64,000 nucleotides of DNA from Bdellovibrionota bacterium (GTDB lineage: Bacteria; Bdellovibrionota; UBA1018; CAUJDS01), in assembly GCA_963169695.1 (NCBI GenBank), contig CAUJDS010000031.1, forward strand, positions 1 to 64,000, read 5' to 3'. A program made the translations under genes and the position numbers. Shown here in pieces: positions 8,390 to 15,758 of this stretch. How positions within the stretch are numbered: position 1 is the stretch's first letter; the number at the start of each line of letters is the position of its first letter. The notes under the pieces were generated by a model. The model was not told the DNA's origin, searched no databases, and saw only the letters and a program-made list of their open reading frames with translations.

Positions 8390-9427
8390 TTACCACTGAA
8401 TGGAGTGAACGTCGCCATCTGTATATAGTCCGGCAAAAATCTCGCCGCGTTTGTCCTTTAAATTCATGACGATTCCGCCGCAGGTCATCGTATCCAAGGG
8501 ATCTGAAGTAGGACGTATGCATACGGACGGAGTCTTATTGCCAGCAATGACATCGTCTCTCAGACTTTGATAGCTATGAGAGTCAGGATTGGCAGCCTGA
8601 AAATACTCCGTAAGAGCCCGATAGCGACTATCCGTTGTTTTGCTCCGTCGGACGGAATCTTCAGTTTCGCGCAGCGCGCTCACAAAGTGATTGGTATGAA
8701 AGCTTGCGCCGGTCTTGTTGGAATCATAGGTGAGCAAGAATCGTTTGCCCGTTGTTTCGACATTGAAAGTGTCGGTCGAATCCATGAGTTGGTAATTATG
8801 TCCCGAGCAAGGCAAGTGGGCTTGAAGAAAGTTCAACGCCTCACGCGCGGTTTTTTTGGCCAGCATCGTCTTCACGAGTGCGCCCCACATCAATCCATTT
8901 TTTGTTTCAAAACTCACAAGGTTATTGATGCAAACACTGAGGCCAAACTCATTGACACCCGCCAATGCAATTCCGCCTGTGATGGTCAAAATATGCATTC
9001 TAATCGGTTCTTGAATATCCAAGTGCACCACATATGGAGCCGCGCTCGCGTGCATGTCCCATGTTTGGCCTGCGACTTTGGCTTTGGCGTTGCGGACTGC
9101 AATGAGGCTGCAACCATCTTCGTCTTGAGGTTGGCTTCGCGAAAAGTCTTTGAAGTCAGAATAATTATTGAGAAGCATCAAGGCATTGTGAGTGAGTCCG
9201 CTCGCTTTTGCGATTCCGTCAAATTCACTCCAGCAGTCAGGATAATTCTTGAGAATTGCGACATGTTCAGAAAGTAAGTTTTGAATCTTCTCTTCAGGAA
9301 TTCCTTGAAAGTAGTGGTCGATCAGTTCTTTCCGAAGGGCGTAGAATGCTTGAATCTCTTTTCGAAATGTCTCCCCATGTTGGATGCCCTGATCATGAAA
9401 GGAGCCTTTTAGCTTGACTTGGAGCAT
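8390..9427 (-). CDS. C45-family autoproteolytic acyltransferase/hydrolase
   Basis: The 345-residue Ntn-hydrolase resembles acyl-CoA:6-aminopenicillanate acyltransferase (peptidase family C45). The N-terminal GSFHDQGIQHGE matches the family's G-x-x-x-x-x-G-x-x-x-G-x opening. DEDGCS places the catalytic and self-cleavage Cys at residue 106, followed by AGQTWDMH, equivalent to the G-Q-N-W-D motif. Family members cleave themselves before that Cys and then transfer or hydrolyse amide-linked acyl groups. There is no signal peptide, so it is probably cytoplasmic. Its start overlaps the end of the upstream fusion gene by 19 bases, which implies coupled expression and a shared pathway. The substrate cannot be inferred from sequence. 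Confidence 0.85.
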   Translation of the reverse strand: MLQVKLKGSFHDQGIQHGETFRKEIQAFYALRKELIDHYFQGIPEEKIQNLLSEHVAILKNYPDCWSEFDGIAKASGLTHNALMLLNNYSDFKDFSRSQPQDEDGCSLIAVRNAKAKVAGQTWDMHASAAPYVVHLDIQEPIRMHILTITGGIALAGVNEFGLSVCINNLVSFETKNGLMWGALVKTMLAKKTAREALNFLQAHLPCSGHNYQLMDSTDTFNVETTGKRFLLTYDSNKTGASFHTNHFVSALRETEDSVRRSKTTDSRYRALTEYFQAANPDSHSYQSLRDDVIAGNKTPSVCIRPTSDPLDTMTCGGIVMNLKDKRGEIFAGLYTDGDVHSIQW

Positions 9428-12400
9428 AAACTCGCGAGTGCCTTCCTTCTAAAGAGGGTCATACTATGTTCATCGCCGTCCCAAGTCGAGATCATTTGCA
9501 ACGGCTTTTCTAGATACAAATCTTTATTCACGGCAAGCAGTCCAAATTGTCCGCCTCCATGAAAGTAGATTCCATCCGGCTTCAAGGCATCTCCCGCGCA
9601 AAAAAATCGCTCAGGCGAGTATTGATGAAAGAGGCAGGCCGTTTCGTGAAAAATCACAGGCACTCCGTGTTTTCTGCACGTCTCGATCAAGTGCTGGAGA
9701 ACGTCTGGTGATTTGGAGAGTCCCGTTTTTTCGCTCTTTGGTTCTACAAATACTCCCAAAATTTCTTCGAGATTACTTTGAGCAAGTGTGGCTTCGACTT
9801 CTTCCAACGCAACAGCCGGCCAATCAAAGTACTTCAATTTGGAAGAGGTTACGCCCAGGCTTCGTGCACAAGCCGTGGTATCTCCAAAAAAATCGCCTCG
9901 GATGCTGATCGCACGGTGAGCTTTGGGGCGCTTGGCACGTAGGAGCTTCACCAATTTGTCTACCGATTCAGCCCTACCCGATGCGACGTAGGCGTGGCGC
10001 AGATCTTTGGGAAGTAAGTCCTTGAAGATGGTCATGTTCGAGACAAAGGACTGCCCGACGAAGTTGGATAAGGTCATTTTATTTCTGAGAGAGCCCAAGT
10101 GTGGAGAGTGGTATGGGGGATGGTGTTCTTTCGGTACGTTATTGGCGTTGAAAGTAAGGCTTTGATAAGCGGCCCATCCTTTGCCACTGTATTGATGGTC
10201 GCGTCGATCCAACTCTACAGCCGAGAGCTTCTGATTGATGTGAGCCATGGCGTCGCTGTCTGGAATTTTGTTACGACTGCGCAAGACACTAGCACCCTGG
10301 CGCAAGCATTCCATATATTGCTCTGCTTTGAGTCGAAGACCGAGTCCCTTGCCATGCCATCTTGGATGGACATTCTGATCCATAGAATACAATGCATGCG
10401 GATCTTTAATAGCAGGATCGGCTTCTACAAAAGTGACTTGCGTAAAGAGTTTGAGAGGAGCTGCTGTGTTGAATCCCACCATTGAACCAGTATCTGGATC
10501 AAGTGCCGCTAGCATAAAAGATTGGGGGTCCTTCGTAGCAGCAAGGACGCGATCAGCAGGATCGATGCGGTCTTGATCATAGGCCAATCCTTGAAGGCGC
10601 ATGATCTCTGCAATTCGACCTTCGACTTCACTGGGTTTGAGCCGCTGGATCCGAAAACCAAATGCGCGCGCCGATTGAAAAAGCAGGTCCAAAAGGCTCA
10701 TCTCAGGGTCGGATTCGTAGAGCTTCCAGAATTCGGATTTACTGGTCTTGGCAAGTCGGTCGAGGTTCCATTCGAGGGATGCCTTGGACCGCATGAGCTG
10801 TGGATAGGCACTTACCAACGAAGCAAAAATTTTCTGCCAGTCATTGGAGGTGAATTTTTCGTAGGCTTCTCGATTAGCCGGAATAGAGAAATCCTTCCAT
10901 GTCGTGCTCAAAGAAGTTTTGGGTTGTTCGAGTGCGAAGTTTTGCCATTCGGCGGGTAATGATCGCGCCCAGTCCTGGATGGGTGGGATCTTCCATATTT
11001 TCTTGAGATCGGAGACCGCTTGAAAAGAAAGGTAGATCGAACGAAAAATATGAATCAACTCACGATCGCTTGTCGTCGCCGTGACTCGAAATCGCGCGGT
11101 TTTTTCGCCAGCGGGGTAAAATAATAACCCACACTTAAACCGCGCAGCGATCAATTCGTTGAGGATTTCTTTGCTGGGTAGATCAAAGGCAAATGCCATT
11201 CCTTTTCCGCGTGGATTCTGGACAAGCTCGGGGTCCAGAACTTTTTGGAGAGAACTCATCAACGTGTAGAGTTTGGTTTCGAGTTCTTCGGCTCGAAATT
11301 GCTGAACTCGCCTTGCAAAAAGGTATCCACGATAGAAGGACGCTGGCGAAGTCTCATTGGGAAGGTCTTGTGGCCAGTGGGTTGCGAGCGCGGCAACCTG
11401 GGCCTTCTTGGCTACGCAAACGACGTCTGGGGTATCGGGTTTTCCGTCGACGGTTTGAAGGTCAAAGAGTTCGTGCCAGAAAAGCGGGCCTCCGAGGCCA
11501 AATCCCGTCTGGACTTCGTCCATGATCAGAGGTGTTTCGAATGCGCGGGTAAGGACGCGCAATGCTCGATAGAAACGTTTGGTTCCGTATCGGTCACCGC
11601 CCTCGCACTGCAAGGGTTCGATAGCGACGCAGAGACGCTTTTCTTTTTTCAGCAACGATCGCAGGTGCAAGAGGCAGTGAATTTCGCGATCGAGGAGTGT
11701 TTCTTTTGATTTTTGGCAAACTGCGAGCAGAGTGTGAAAGGCAGAGTCCTCTGTTTGACTCCACGTTTGAAGCCAACCTTCGGGCTCAGGACAGGGAGCC
11801 TTCGGGTTTTTGGTTTCTGGAAAGGGATTGAATTCAACCAATCCCGGAAATATCTCATACGGTAGGCGCTTGTCGGGAGAATGAGTTGTATGCAACGATA
11901 GCAACGAGCGACCATGAAAAGATCCTTCAAAGGCTACGATTTTTCGTCGATCGGGATACTGAGCTTGGCAAGCGCGATAAGCGGATTCGAGCGCTTCAGC
12001 GCCAGAATTCAGCCAATAAACATATGGCAAACGTGTTGCTCGTTGGATCATGGACTCCATGGCTTTTTGCACATCCCATTGGCGTGTATCCCATCCATTT
12101 TGCCAAAGCTCAGGTCGAAGCGGCATAGGAGAAGTAGCGGCGTCGTTGATCCCAGTGGCCAGTGAAGCAATCTGTGAGGCACCGTCGATGATGGATTTTC
12201 GATCTGGCGGAATAGAGACGAGGTAATTGCCAGTCGACTTCAGCAAATCGAGAACGAAAGGTTTCTTCTCTGCAACCAAGTACTGATCTGCATAGAGTTC
12301 TGCCAAGAGATCCGTGCTGGGAGTCTTTGTTTCTTTTTCGTCAAATCCGGTGGGCACGATACCTGTGGGCATGCCCCAGAGCTCGGCGTTTTCGAGATTC

Positions 12401-12708
12401 TCTTCTGCGAGTTGGGTCGTGAGGCGATCGAGTTCGTTCAGTATGGCGGTGAATTTTTTGAGAGTGAGGGTTCCGTCGATTTTCCAAGTGGTGCCGTGGA
12501 AGTCCAGGCCTTCTAGTCCTTTGAGGCGTGACTGAAAAAAACTCGGAAGTGCTGCGGGGTCAAAGGTCTGTCTTTTCCACTGCAGGCTTCTGAGTCCCTG
12601 CAGGTCGAGGTGGATTTGGTGGGCCTCGGTCCGAGCGATCGAGACAGGAAAGAGATTAAAGCATTCACGTAAGAGCGCGACATAGCTGGAGATCATCATA
12701 CCCAGCAT
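9409..12708 (-). CDS. class III aminotransferase - GNAT - degenerate aminotransferase fusion
   Basis: This is a 1099-residue three-part protein. Residues about 140-570 form a class III (ornithine/DABA-type) PLP aminotransferase: WLNSGAEALESA, EGSFHGRS at 261-268, DEVQTGFG at 397-404, and a candidate Schiff-base lysine in VAKKA (434/435). Residues about 685-850 form a GNAT acetyltransferase with the acetyl-CoA loop RWHGKGLG at 783-790. Residues about 890-1099 look like the large domain of a second class III aminotransferase that has lost its chemistry: FFGD replaces FHGR, HETAC replaces DEVQT, and GGGQFG sits where the lysine loop should be. A transamination-then-acylation route is inferred, with the overlapping C45 enzyme as partner. 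It has three possible ATGs close together (12708, 12699, 12696) and heads the minus-strand cluster. Confidence 0.85.
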   Translation of the reverse strand: MLGMMISSYVALLRECFNLFPVSIARTEAHQIHLDLQGLRSLQWKRQTFDPAALPSFFQSRLKGLEGLDFHGTTWKIDGTLTLKKFTAILNELDRLTTQLAEENLENAELWGMPTGIVPTGFDEKETKTPSTDLLAELYADQYLVAEKKPFVLDLLKSTGNYLVSIPPDRKSIIDGASQIASLATGINDAATSPMPLRPELWQNGWDTRQWDVQKAMESMIQRATRLPYVYWLNSGAEALESAYRACQAQYPDRRKIVAFEGSFHGRSLLSLHTTHSPDKRLPYEIFPGLVEFNPFPETKNPKAPCPEPEGWLQTWSQTEDSAFHTLLAVCQKSKETLLDREIHCLLHLRSLLKKEKRLCVAIEPLQCEGGDRYGTKRFYRALRVLTRAFETPLIMDEVQTGFGLGGPLFWHELFDLQTVDGKPDTPDVVCVAKKAQVAALATHWPQDLPNETSPASFYRGYLFARRVQQFRAEELETKLYTLMSSLQKVLDPELVQNPRGKGMAFAFDLPSKEILNELIAARFKCGLLFYPAGEKTARFRVTATTSDRELIHIFRSIYLSFQAVSDLKKIWKIPPIQDWARSLPAEWQNFALEQPKTSLSTTWKDFSIPANREAYEKFTSNDWQKIFASLVSAYPQLMRSKASLEWNLDRLAKTSKSEFWKLYESDPEMSLLDLLFQSARAFGFRIQRLKPSEVEGRIAEIMRLQGLAYDQDRIDPADRVLAATKDPQSFMLAALDPDTGSMVGFNTAAPLKLFTQVTFVEADPAIKDPHALYSMDQNVHPRWHGKGLGLRLKAEQYMECLRQGASVLRSRNKIPDSDAMAHINQKLSAVELDRRDHQYSGKGWAAYQSLTFNANNVPKEHHPPYHSPHLGSLRNKMTLSNFVGQSFVSNMTIFKDLLPKDLRHAYVASGRAESVDKLVKLLRAKRPKAHRAISIRGDFFGDTTACARSLGVTSSKLKYFDWPAVALEEVEATLAQSNLEEILGVFVEPKSEKTGLSKSPDVLQHLIETCRKHGVPVIFHETACLFHQYSPERFFCAGDALKPDGIYFHGGGQFGLLAVNKDLYLEKPLQMISTWDGDEHSMTLFRRKALASLCSKSS

Positions 12709-12770
12709 TTAATCGCAGTTCTCCGCTTCTGTAAACGAAGAGGGGACGTTTAAAGAAATGACTTATGGCA

Positions 12771-13244
12771 TTACCAAGCTGGAAAGTAACCAGGCGTACC
12801 GAATGGAGGTGGCGAATAGCCGCCATACCCGCCATACGTGGGCTGGTTGAATAAGCTCTGTCGTGCGGACTGGTCCCATGCTTGGCGATCCTGAATGGCG
12901 CGCATCCCTACTATCGGCCGATAAGTTGAGCCCATTGGAACAGTATTATTCCACTGAGATTGAACGGAAGCCACCCACATGGGGTCTTGAAAAGGGTCGT
13001 ACCCTTGATTTCTGGAAGAGTAACTTGCTTGTGGCCACTGACCTGTACCCATTGAATAATAGGAATTTCCGCCCATCATAGGGTCCATCCATCCCATTTG
13101 ATTCATCACCTGGGGTTGGTACAAAGATTGAGAAAATCCTGGGTACATTCCGCCCATATTCCACTGAGCACTCGCTTCAGGGATGGCGGACACTCCGGCC
13201 ATAATCAAAAATCCAATTGCTAAAATCCACGATCGACTACTCAT
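12771..13244 (-). CDS. small exported Met/Tyr/Gly/Pro/Gln-rich protein
   Basis: The ATG at 13244 is preferred over one 48 bases upstream because it has GAGGAG 7 bases before it and begins a signal peptide (MSSRSWILAIGFLIMAG... ASAQ). The mature part, about 130 residues, is low in charge and rich in Met, Tyr, Gly, Gln, Pro and Trp (QVMNQMGWMDPMMGGNSYY; YGGYGGYSPPPFG). This composition recalls secreted disordered or self-assembling surface proteins; methionine-rich segments also occur in copper-binding proteins. No domain is recognised. It stands alone, 62 bases upstream of the fusion gene start on the same strand. Confidence 0.7.
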   Translation of the reverse strand: MSSRSWILAIGFLIMAGVSAIPEASAQWNMGGMYPGFSQSLYQPQVMNQMGWMDPMMGGNSYYSMGTGQWPQASYSSRNQGYDPFQDPMWVASVQSQWNNTVPMGSTYRPIVGMRAIQDRQAWDQSARQSLFNQPTYGGYGGYSPPPFGTPGYFPAW

Positions 13245-13320
13245 CACGCTACTCCTCAAAGGACAACTCTGCTCTTCCCCTAGGTAGAGCAAGACCCATG
13301 CCTGTCGAGACGCATGCCAG

Positions 13321-13337
13321 TAGCGATAGGATCGCTA
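13321..13337. repeat. short perfect inverted repeat (7-bp arms)
   Basis: TAGCGAT, three bases, ATCGCTA. It lies in the 648-base gap between the small exported protein and the HNH gene, 40 bases from a second palindrome. It could be a hairpin at the 5' side of the mobile element; no T-run follows. Confidence 0.5.
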
Positions 13338-13377
13338 TGGGGACTTCTAGGTGTCGAAAGATTGTTCACCCGTTCAA

Positions 13378-13394
13378 AAGGTGCCAGGCACCTT
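13378..13394. repeat. REP-like palindrome AAGGTGCCAGGCACCTT
   Basis: A perfect 8-bp-arm palindrome with a single central A. It lies 20 bases outside the left inverted repeat of the HNH element. The motif GGTGCC-N-GGCACC is of the kind seen as dispersed REP sequences in several proteobacteria, but only one copy was noticed in this window. Confidence 0.55.
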
Positions 13395-13496
13395 GGGTAT
13401 CACCTGAAACAACCCAGCCCCAGCAAGGCGGGATTGAATCTGGGAAGTTGGCAACGGATGACAGGAAGGGGACTCAGCGAGGGGGGTTGGCAGCGG

Positions 13497-13620
13497 TTTC
13501 GATTAAATACATTGAATTTATGTACAACAATGGATCTGTACTAGGATTTGAAAGGCAGCCTTTCGTCGTACTGTACGACGAGAGCTTGATACCCGAGAAG
13601 CATGCAGCAAAGCTAGCTTT
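13497..13620 (+). repeat. dispersed repeat copy A with a 19-bp palindrome
   Basis: It begins TTTCGATTAAATACAT and contains a CTGTACTAGGA-type block and the palindrome TCGTCGTACTGTACGACGA (13563-13581), followed by GAGAGCTTGATACCCGAGAAGC. Copies B (51.6 kb) and C (58.1 kb) share the palindrome and the flanking AGGGCTTGATACCC/GAAGC block. Copy A lies inside the HNH element. The rest of the gap up to the HNH gene (13621-13892) is AT-rich and holds nothing else I can name. Confidence 0.6.
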
Positions 13621-13892
13621 TCCGATTGTGACTTAGTTGTGAGTGCAAAATAAAATGCAGATGATTTTTCTCTTGGTGCCTTGAAAATTAGTTTCATTTG
13701 TTTCTCTTCGAAAATTGCTCGACCTCTTCTATCACAATGCTAAGGCTTCCCGCTTTCATTCAGAGCGGCGCATGTTCAATTTACGGGAAGGATTCTGCTC
13801 TTAAGAATGAAACGCAATAGAAGCCAAAATAGCGATGAAAATCGCACCGAAAAACCCGTGGTAAGTTCCATCTCGTTGAAAGGAACGCTCCA

Positions 13893-14456
13893 ATGTCACA
13901 CGTATTTTATTCTCTCCACGATCAAGCCTTGAAACTTTCAAGACGGTACCTTGCTTGTGAGAAAGAACTCTTAGAAATCCTTGTAAAGATTGAATCCAAG
14001 AAAGTCTATCTTCAGCAGGGCTATTCAAGCCTAACGGAGTATTCGCAAAAGGCACTTGGGCTCTCTCGAGATGTCAGCTGGAACCTCGTCACCATTGTTC
14101 ATAAATCCAAAGCCGTACCAGAGCTAAAGCACGCGGTACAAATGGGAGTGCTTCCTCTGAGTAAAGCCAGGCAGATCGCTCCCCATTTGACGAAAGAGAA
14201 TTCTCAGAAGTTTATCGCACTTGCTCAGGCCATGCCAAGAGAGAAGCTCCAAGAGGCGCTCGCCAAAGTAGTCACTGCCCAGGCACATCAGTGCACCTAT
14301 CAAGACCCTAGGACCCAGCTTCGATGTGACAAAGAAAGGTTCTTGCACATCCATCACAAGCTTCCAGTAGCAATGGGTGGAACCAATGCTCTAGAGAATC
14401 TCACCTTGCTTTGCAGCTCCCATCATCGTCTGGAACATTATCGAAGTAGCGGGTAG
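13893..14456 (+). CDS. HNH endonuclease, short form
   Basis: The 187-residue protein has a helical N-terminus (residues about 1-125: a Y-L-Q-Q-G-Y-S-S-L-T-E-Y segment and an LSRDVSWNLV segment) of the kind found in the multi-copy HNH proteins of Bdellovibrio-like genomes. The C-terminal HNH nuclease has zinc-type cysteines (C-x10-C around 134-145), HIHHKLPVAMGGTN, ENLTLLCSSHHRLEH. It is shorter than many relatives, which carry a spacer between the two parts, so an internal deletion is possible. The start has AAAGGAA 7 bases upstream. It is the only gene between the flanking inverted repeats, and its orientation opposes the upstream cluster. Confidence 0.85.
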   Translation: MSHVFYSLHDQALKLSRRYLACEKELLEILVKIESKKVYLQQGYSSLTEYSQKALGLSRDVSWNLVTIVHKSKAVPELKHAVQMGVLPLSKARQIAPHLTKENSQKFIALAQAMPREKLQEALAKVVTAQAHQCTYQDPRTQLRCDKERFLHIHHKLPVAMGGTNALENLTLLCSSHHRLEHYRSSG

Positions 14457-14503
14457 GATTTTCGTGATCGCTGCGCACTTGTACTCGTAGGAGCCTTTCT
14501 TAG

Positions 14504-14576
14504 GCGCCCCCTCGCTGAGTCTTCTTCCTGTCATCCCGTAAGGGCTTCCTAGCTTCAAACCCGCCTTGCTGGGGTT
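14504..14576 (-). repeat. right inverted copy of the ~72-bp element end
   Basis: This is the reverse complement of 13415-13486 with scattered differences and about one gap. On the + strand it ends with a TAGCTTCAAACCCG block that also closes repeat copy C at 58148-58163, linking the HNH element to the dispersed repeat family. The next gene's longest frame opens 6 bases after it. Confidence 0.6.
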
Positions 14577-14582
14577 GCACTA

Positions 14583-15710
14583 GTGTCATTACTGCGGAGT
14601 CCCCAGACACTTTTTTCATTTTTCAAAAAAAGCTCTGGAAAGAAGGCGGGCAATCGCATATCTGTGATTGTTCAAAAAATAAGGGTAAGACGTTTGAATC
14701 GCTGGATTTTATTTTTACACATGGCTTGGTTGGGGTTCTGTCCATTGGCTGGAGCATCCGAGCAGTCGATCCTTGGCTATTGCTTTCGTGCATTCCTATC
14801 GGACGTCAAAGGGCTCATTGTGCCGAAGGATGTAGCCATGTATCAGGAAGCAATCGGTGACGGCTCCCACACCGTAGGGCTCTATGGAAGGCTCGGTTGG
14901 CTTGGGTGGCGCTACCGCTGGGAAATTTCGCAAAGTAACCCGCTGTTTCCCAGTGCGCCGGATTCATTTTTCAAGCAATTGGGTTGGGAGCGTAAGCATC
15001 AGCGCAGAATGGTGATGGACCTGGCCCGGGCTGCACCCGTCGTTTATGGCCTGAAAGTCCCTCTGCGGGGAAATTGGGACAGCTACGAGAATCACCTTTC
15101 ACCGAAGATGCTAATGGAAATTTTGCAGCGGGGCGAGATTCCTTTTCCGACCACACGTAATCCCGATTTAGGAGTGATGGGATATTCGCTATGGGACTAC
15201 TTTATGTGGGTCTATCCTGCTTGGTTTCTTCTACCTCCGGAGGCATTGAGCTGGATGAGGCAAAGAGGAGAGTTGCTTCAACGACTCCATAAAGTCAGCG
15301 ATAGCGGCAAATTGCCAAGGAAGTTGAGCCTCCTTCTAGTTCAGTGGAATCGCCAATTGTACGAGGCATGGAGGAAGGATTTGGTTTCTCTGACGGCGGC
15401 TCTTTATGAGACAGATTTTGAGAATTTCTGGTCTTTGTGGAACCAGGCAGTGGGGAATATTGCGAATTTTCCGGATTTGAAGAATCGTTCGTCGCTAGTG
15501 CAGGCTCTTTTGATAAAGGGCCGAGCCTCACATTCCTTGATATTCCAGCTAATGAGTGAACTCGGTGCAACAGAATTGGATGAGGCGCCAGAGCCTTCTC
15601 GATCATTTGCTAAGGGCCTTTGGGAATCCTGGTACGGCAAAGGAGTGGTCCGTGTCAGAAGCCGAAACGGAATGCAACGTCTTGCCGGTGGAGCTGAAAG
15701 CGCCAATTAG
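14583..15710 (+). CDS. exported protein of unknown function (up to 375 aa)
   Basis: I do not recognise the family. The longest frame opens with a GTG at 14583, directly after the mobile-element end, but its first ~30 residues look non-genuine. A hydrophobic signal-like stretch (NRWILFLHMAWLGFCPLAGAS) is better served by the GTG at 14664 or the TTG at 14694, the latter with AAGGGTAAG just upstream. The mature part is helical and rich in Trp, Leu and Arg (RGNWDSYENHLSPKMLMEIL; DFENFWSLWNQAVGNI). It ends 48 bases before the RAP-domain gene on the same strand, and the two are probably cotranscribed. No catalytic motif is visible. Confidence 0.65.
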   Translation: MSLLRSPQTLFSFFKKSSGKKAGNRISVIVQKIRVRRLNRWILFLHMAWLGFCPLAGASEQSILGYCFRAFLSDVKGLIVPKDVAMYQEAIGDGSHTVGLYGRLGWLGWRYRWEISQSNPLFPSAPDSFFKQLGWERKHQRRMVMDLARAAPVVYGLKVPLRGNWDSYENHLSPKMLMEILQRGEIPFPTTRNPDLGVMGYSLWDYFMWVYPAWFLLPPEALSWMRQRGELLQRLHKVSDSGKLPRKLSLLLVQWNRQLYEAWRKDLVSLTAALYETDFENFWSLWNQAVGNIANFPDLKNRSSLVQALLIKGRASHSLIFQLMSELGATELDEAPEPSRSFAKGLWESWYGKGVVRVRSRNGMQRLAGGAESAN

Positions 15711-15758
15711 TTCTGCGGAGTTGCATGTCCCGCAGATATTCTGTATCAAGATTCTCGG

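Larger units (their letters stand above)
13415..14576 (+). mobile_element. putative HNH element bounded by ~72-bp inverted repeats
   Basis: Bases 13415-13486 and the reverse complement of 14504-14576 align over their whole length with most positions identical. Shared blocks are CCCCAGCAAGGCGGG, ATGACAGGAAG and GACTCAGCGAGGGGG. Between them lie a palindrome-centred repeat module and a complete HNH endonuclease gene in + orientation. I found no obvious target-site duplication at the ends. Known HNH homing elements are not usually bounded by such repeats, so this may be a distinct non-autonomous or HNH-linked element. The unit is about 1.16 kb. Confidence 0.5.

Noticed and set aside
8567-9277. 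Open frame of 236 codons on the + strand opposite the C45 gene
   Set aside because: It is antisense to a well-supported gene, has no ribosome site or recognisable domain, and its residues look like a shadow of the other strand.
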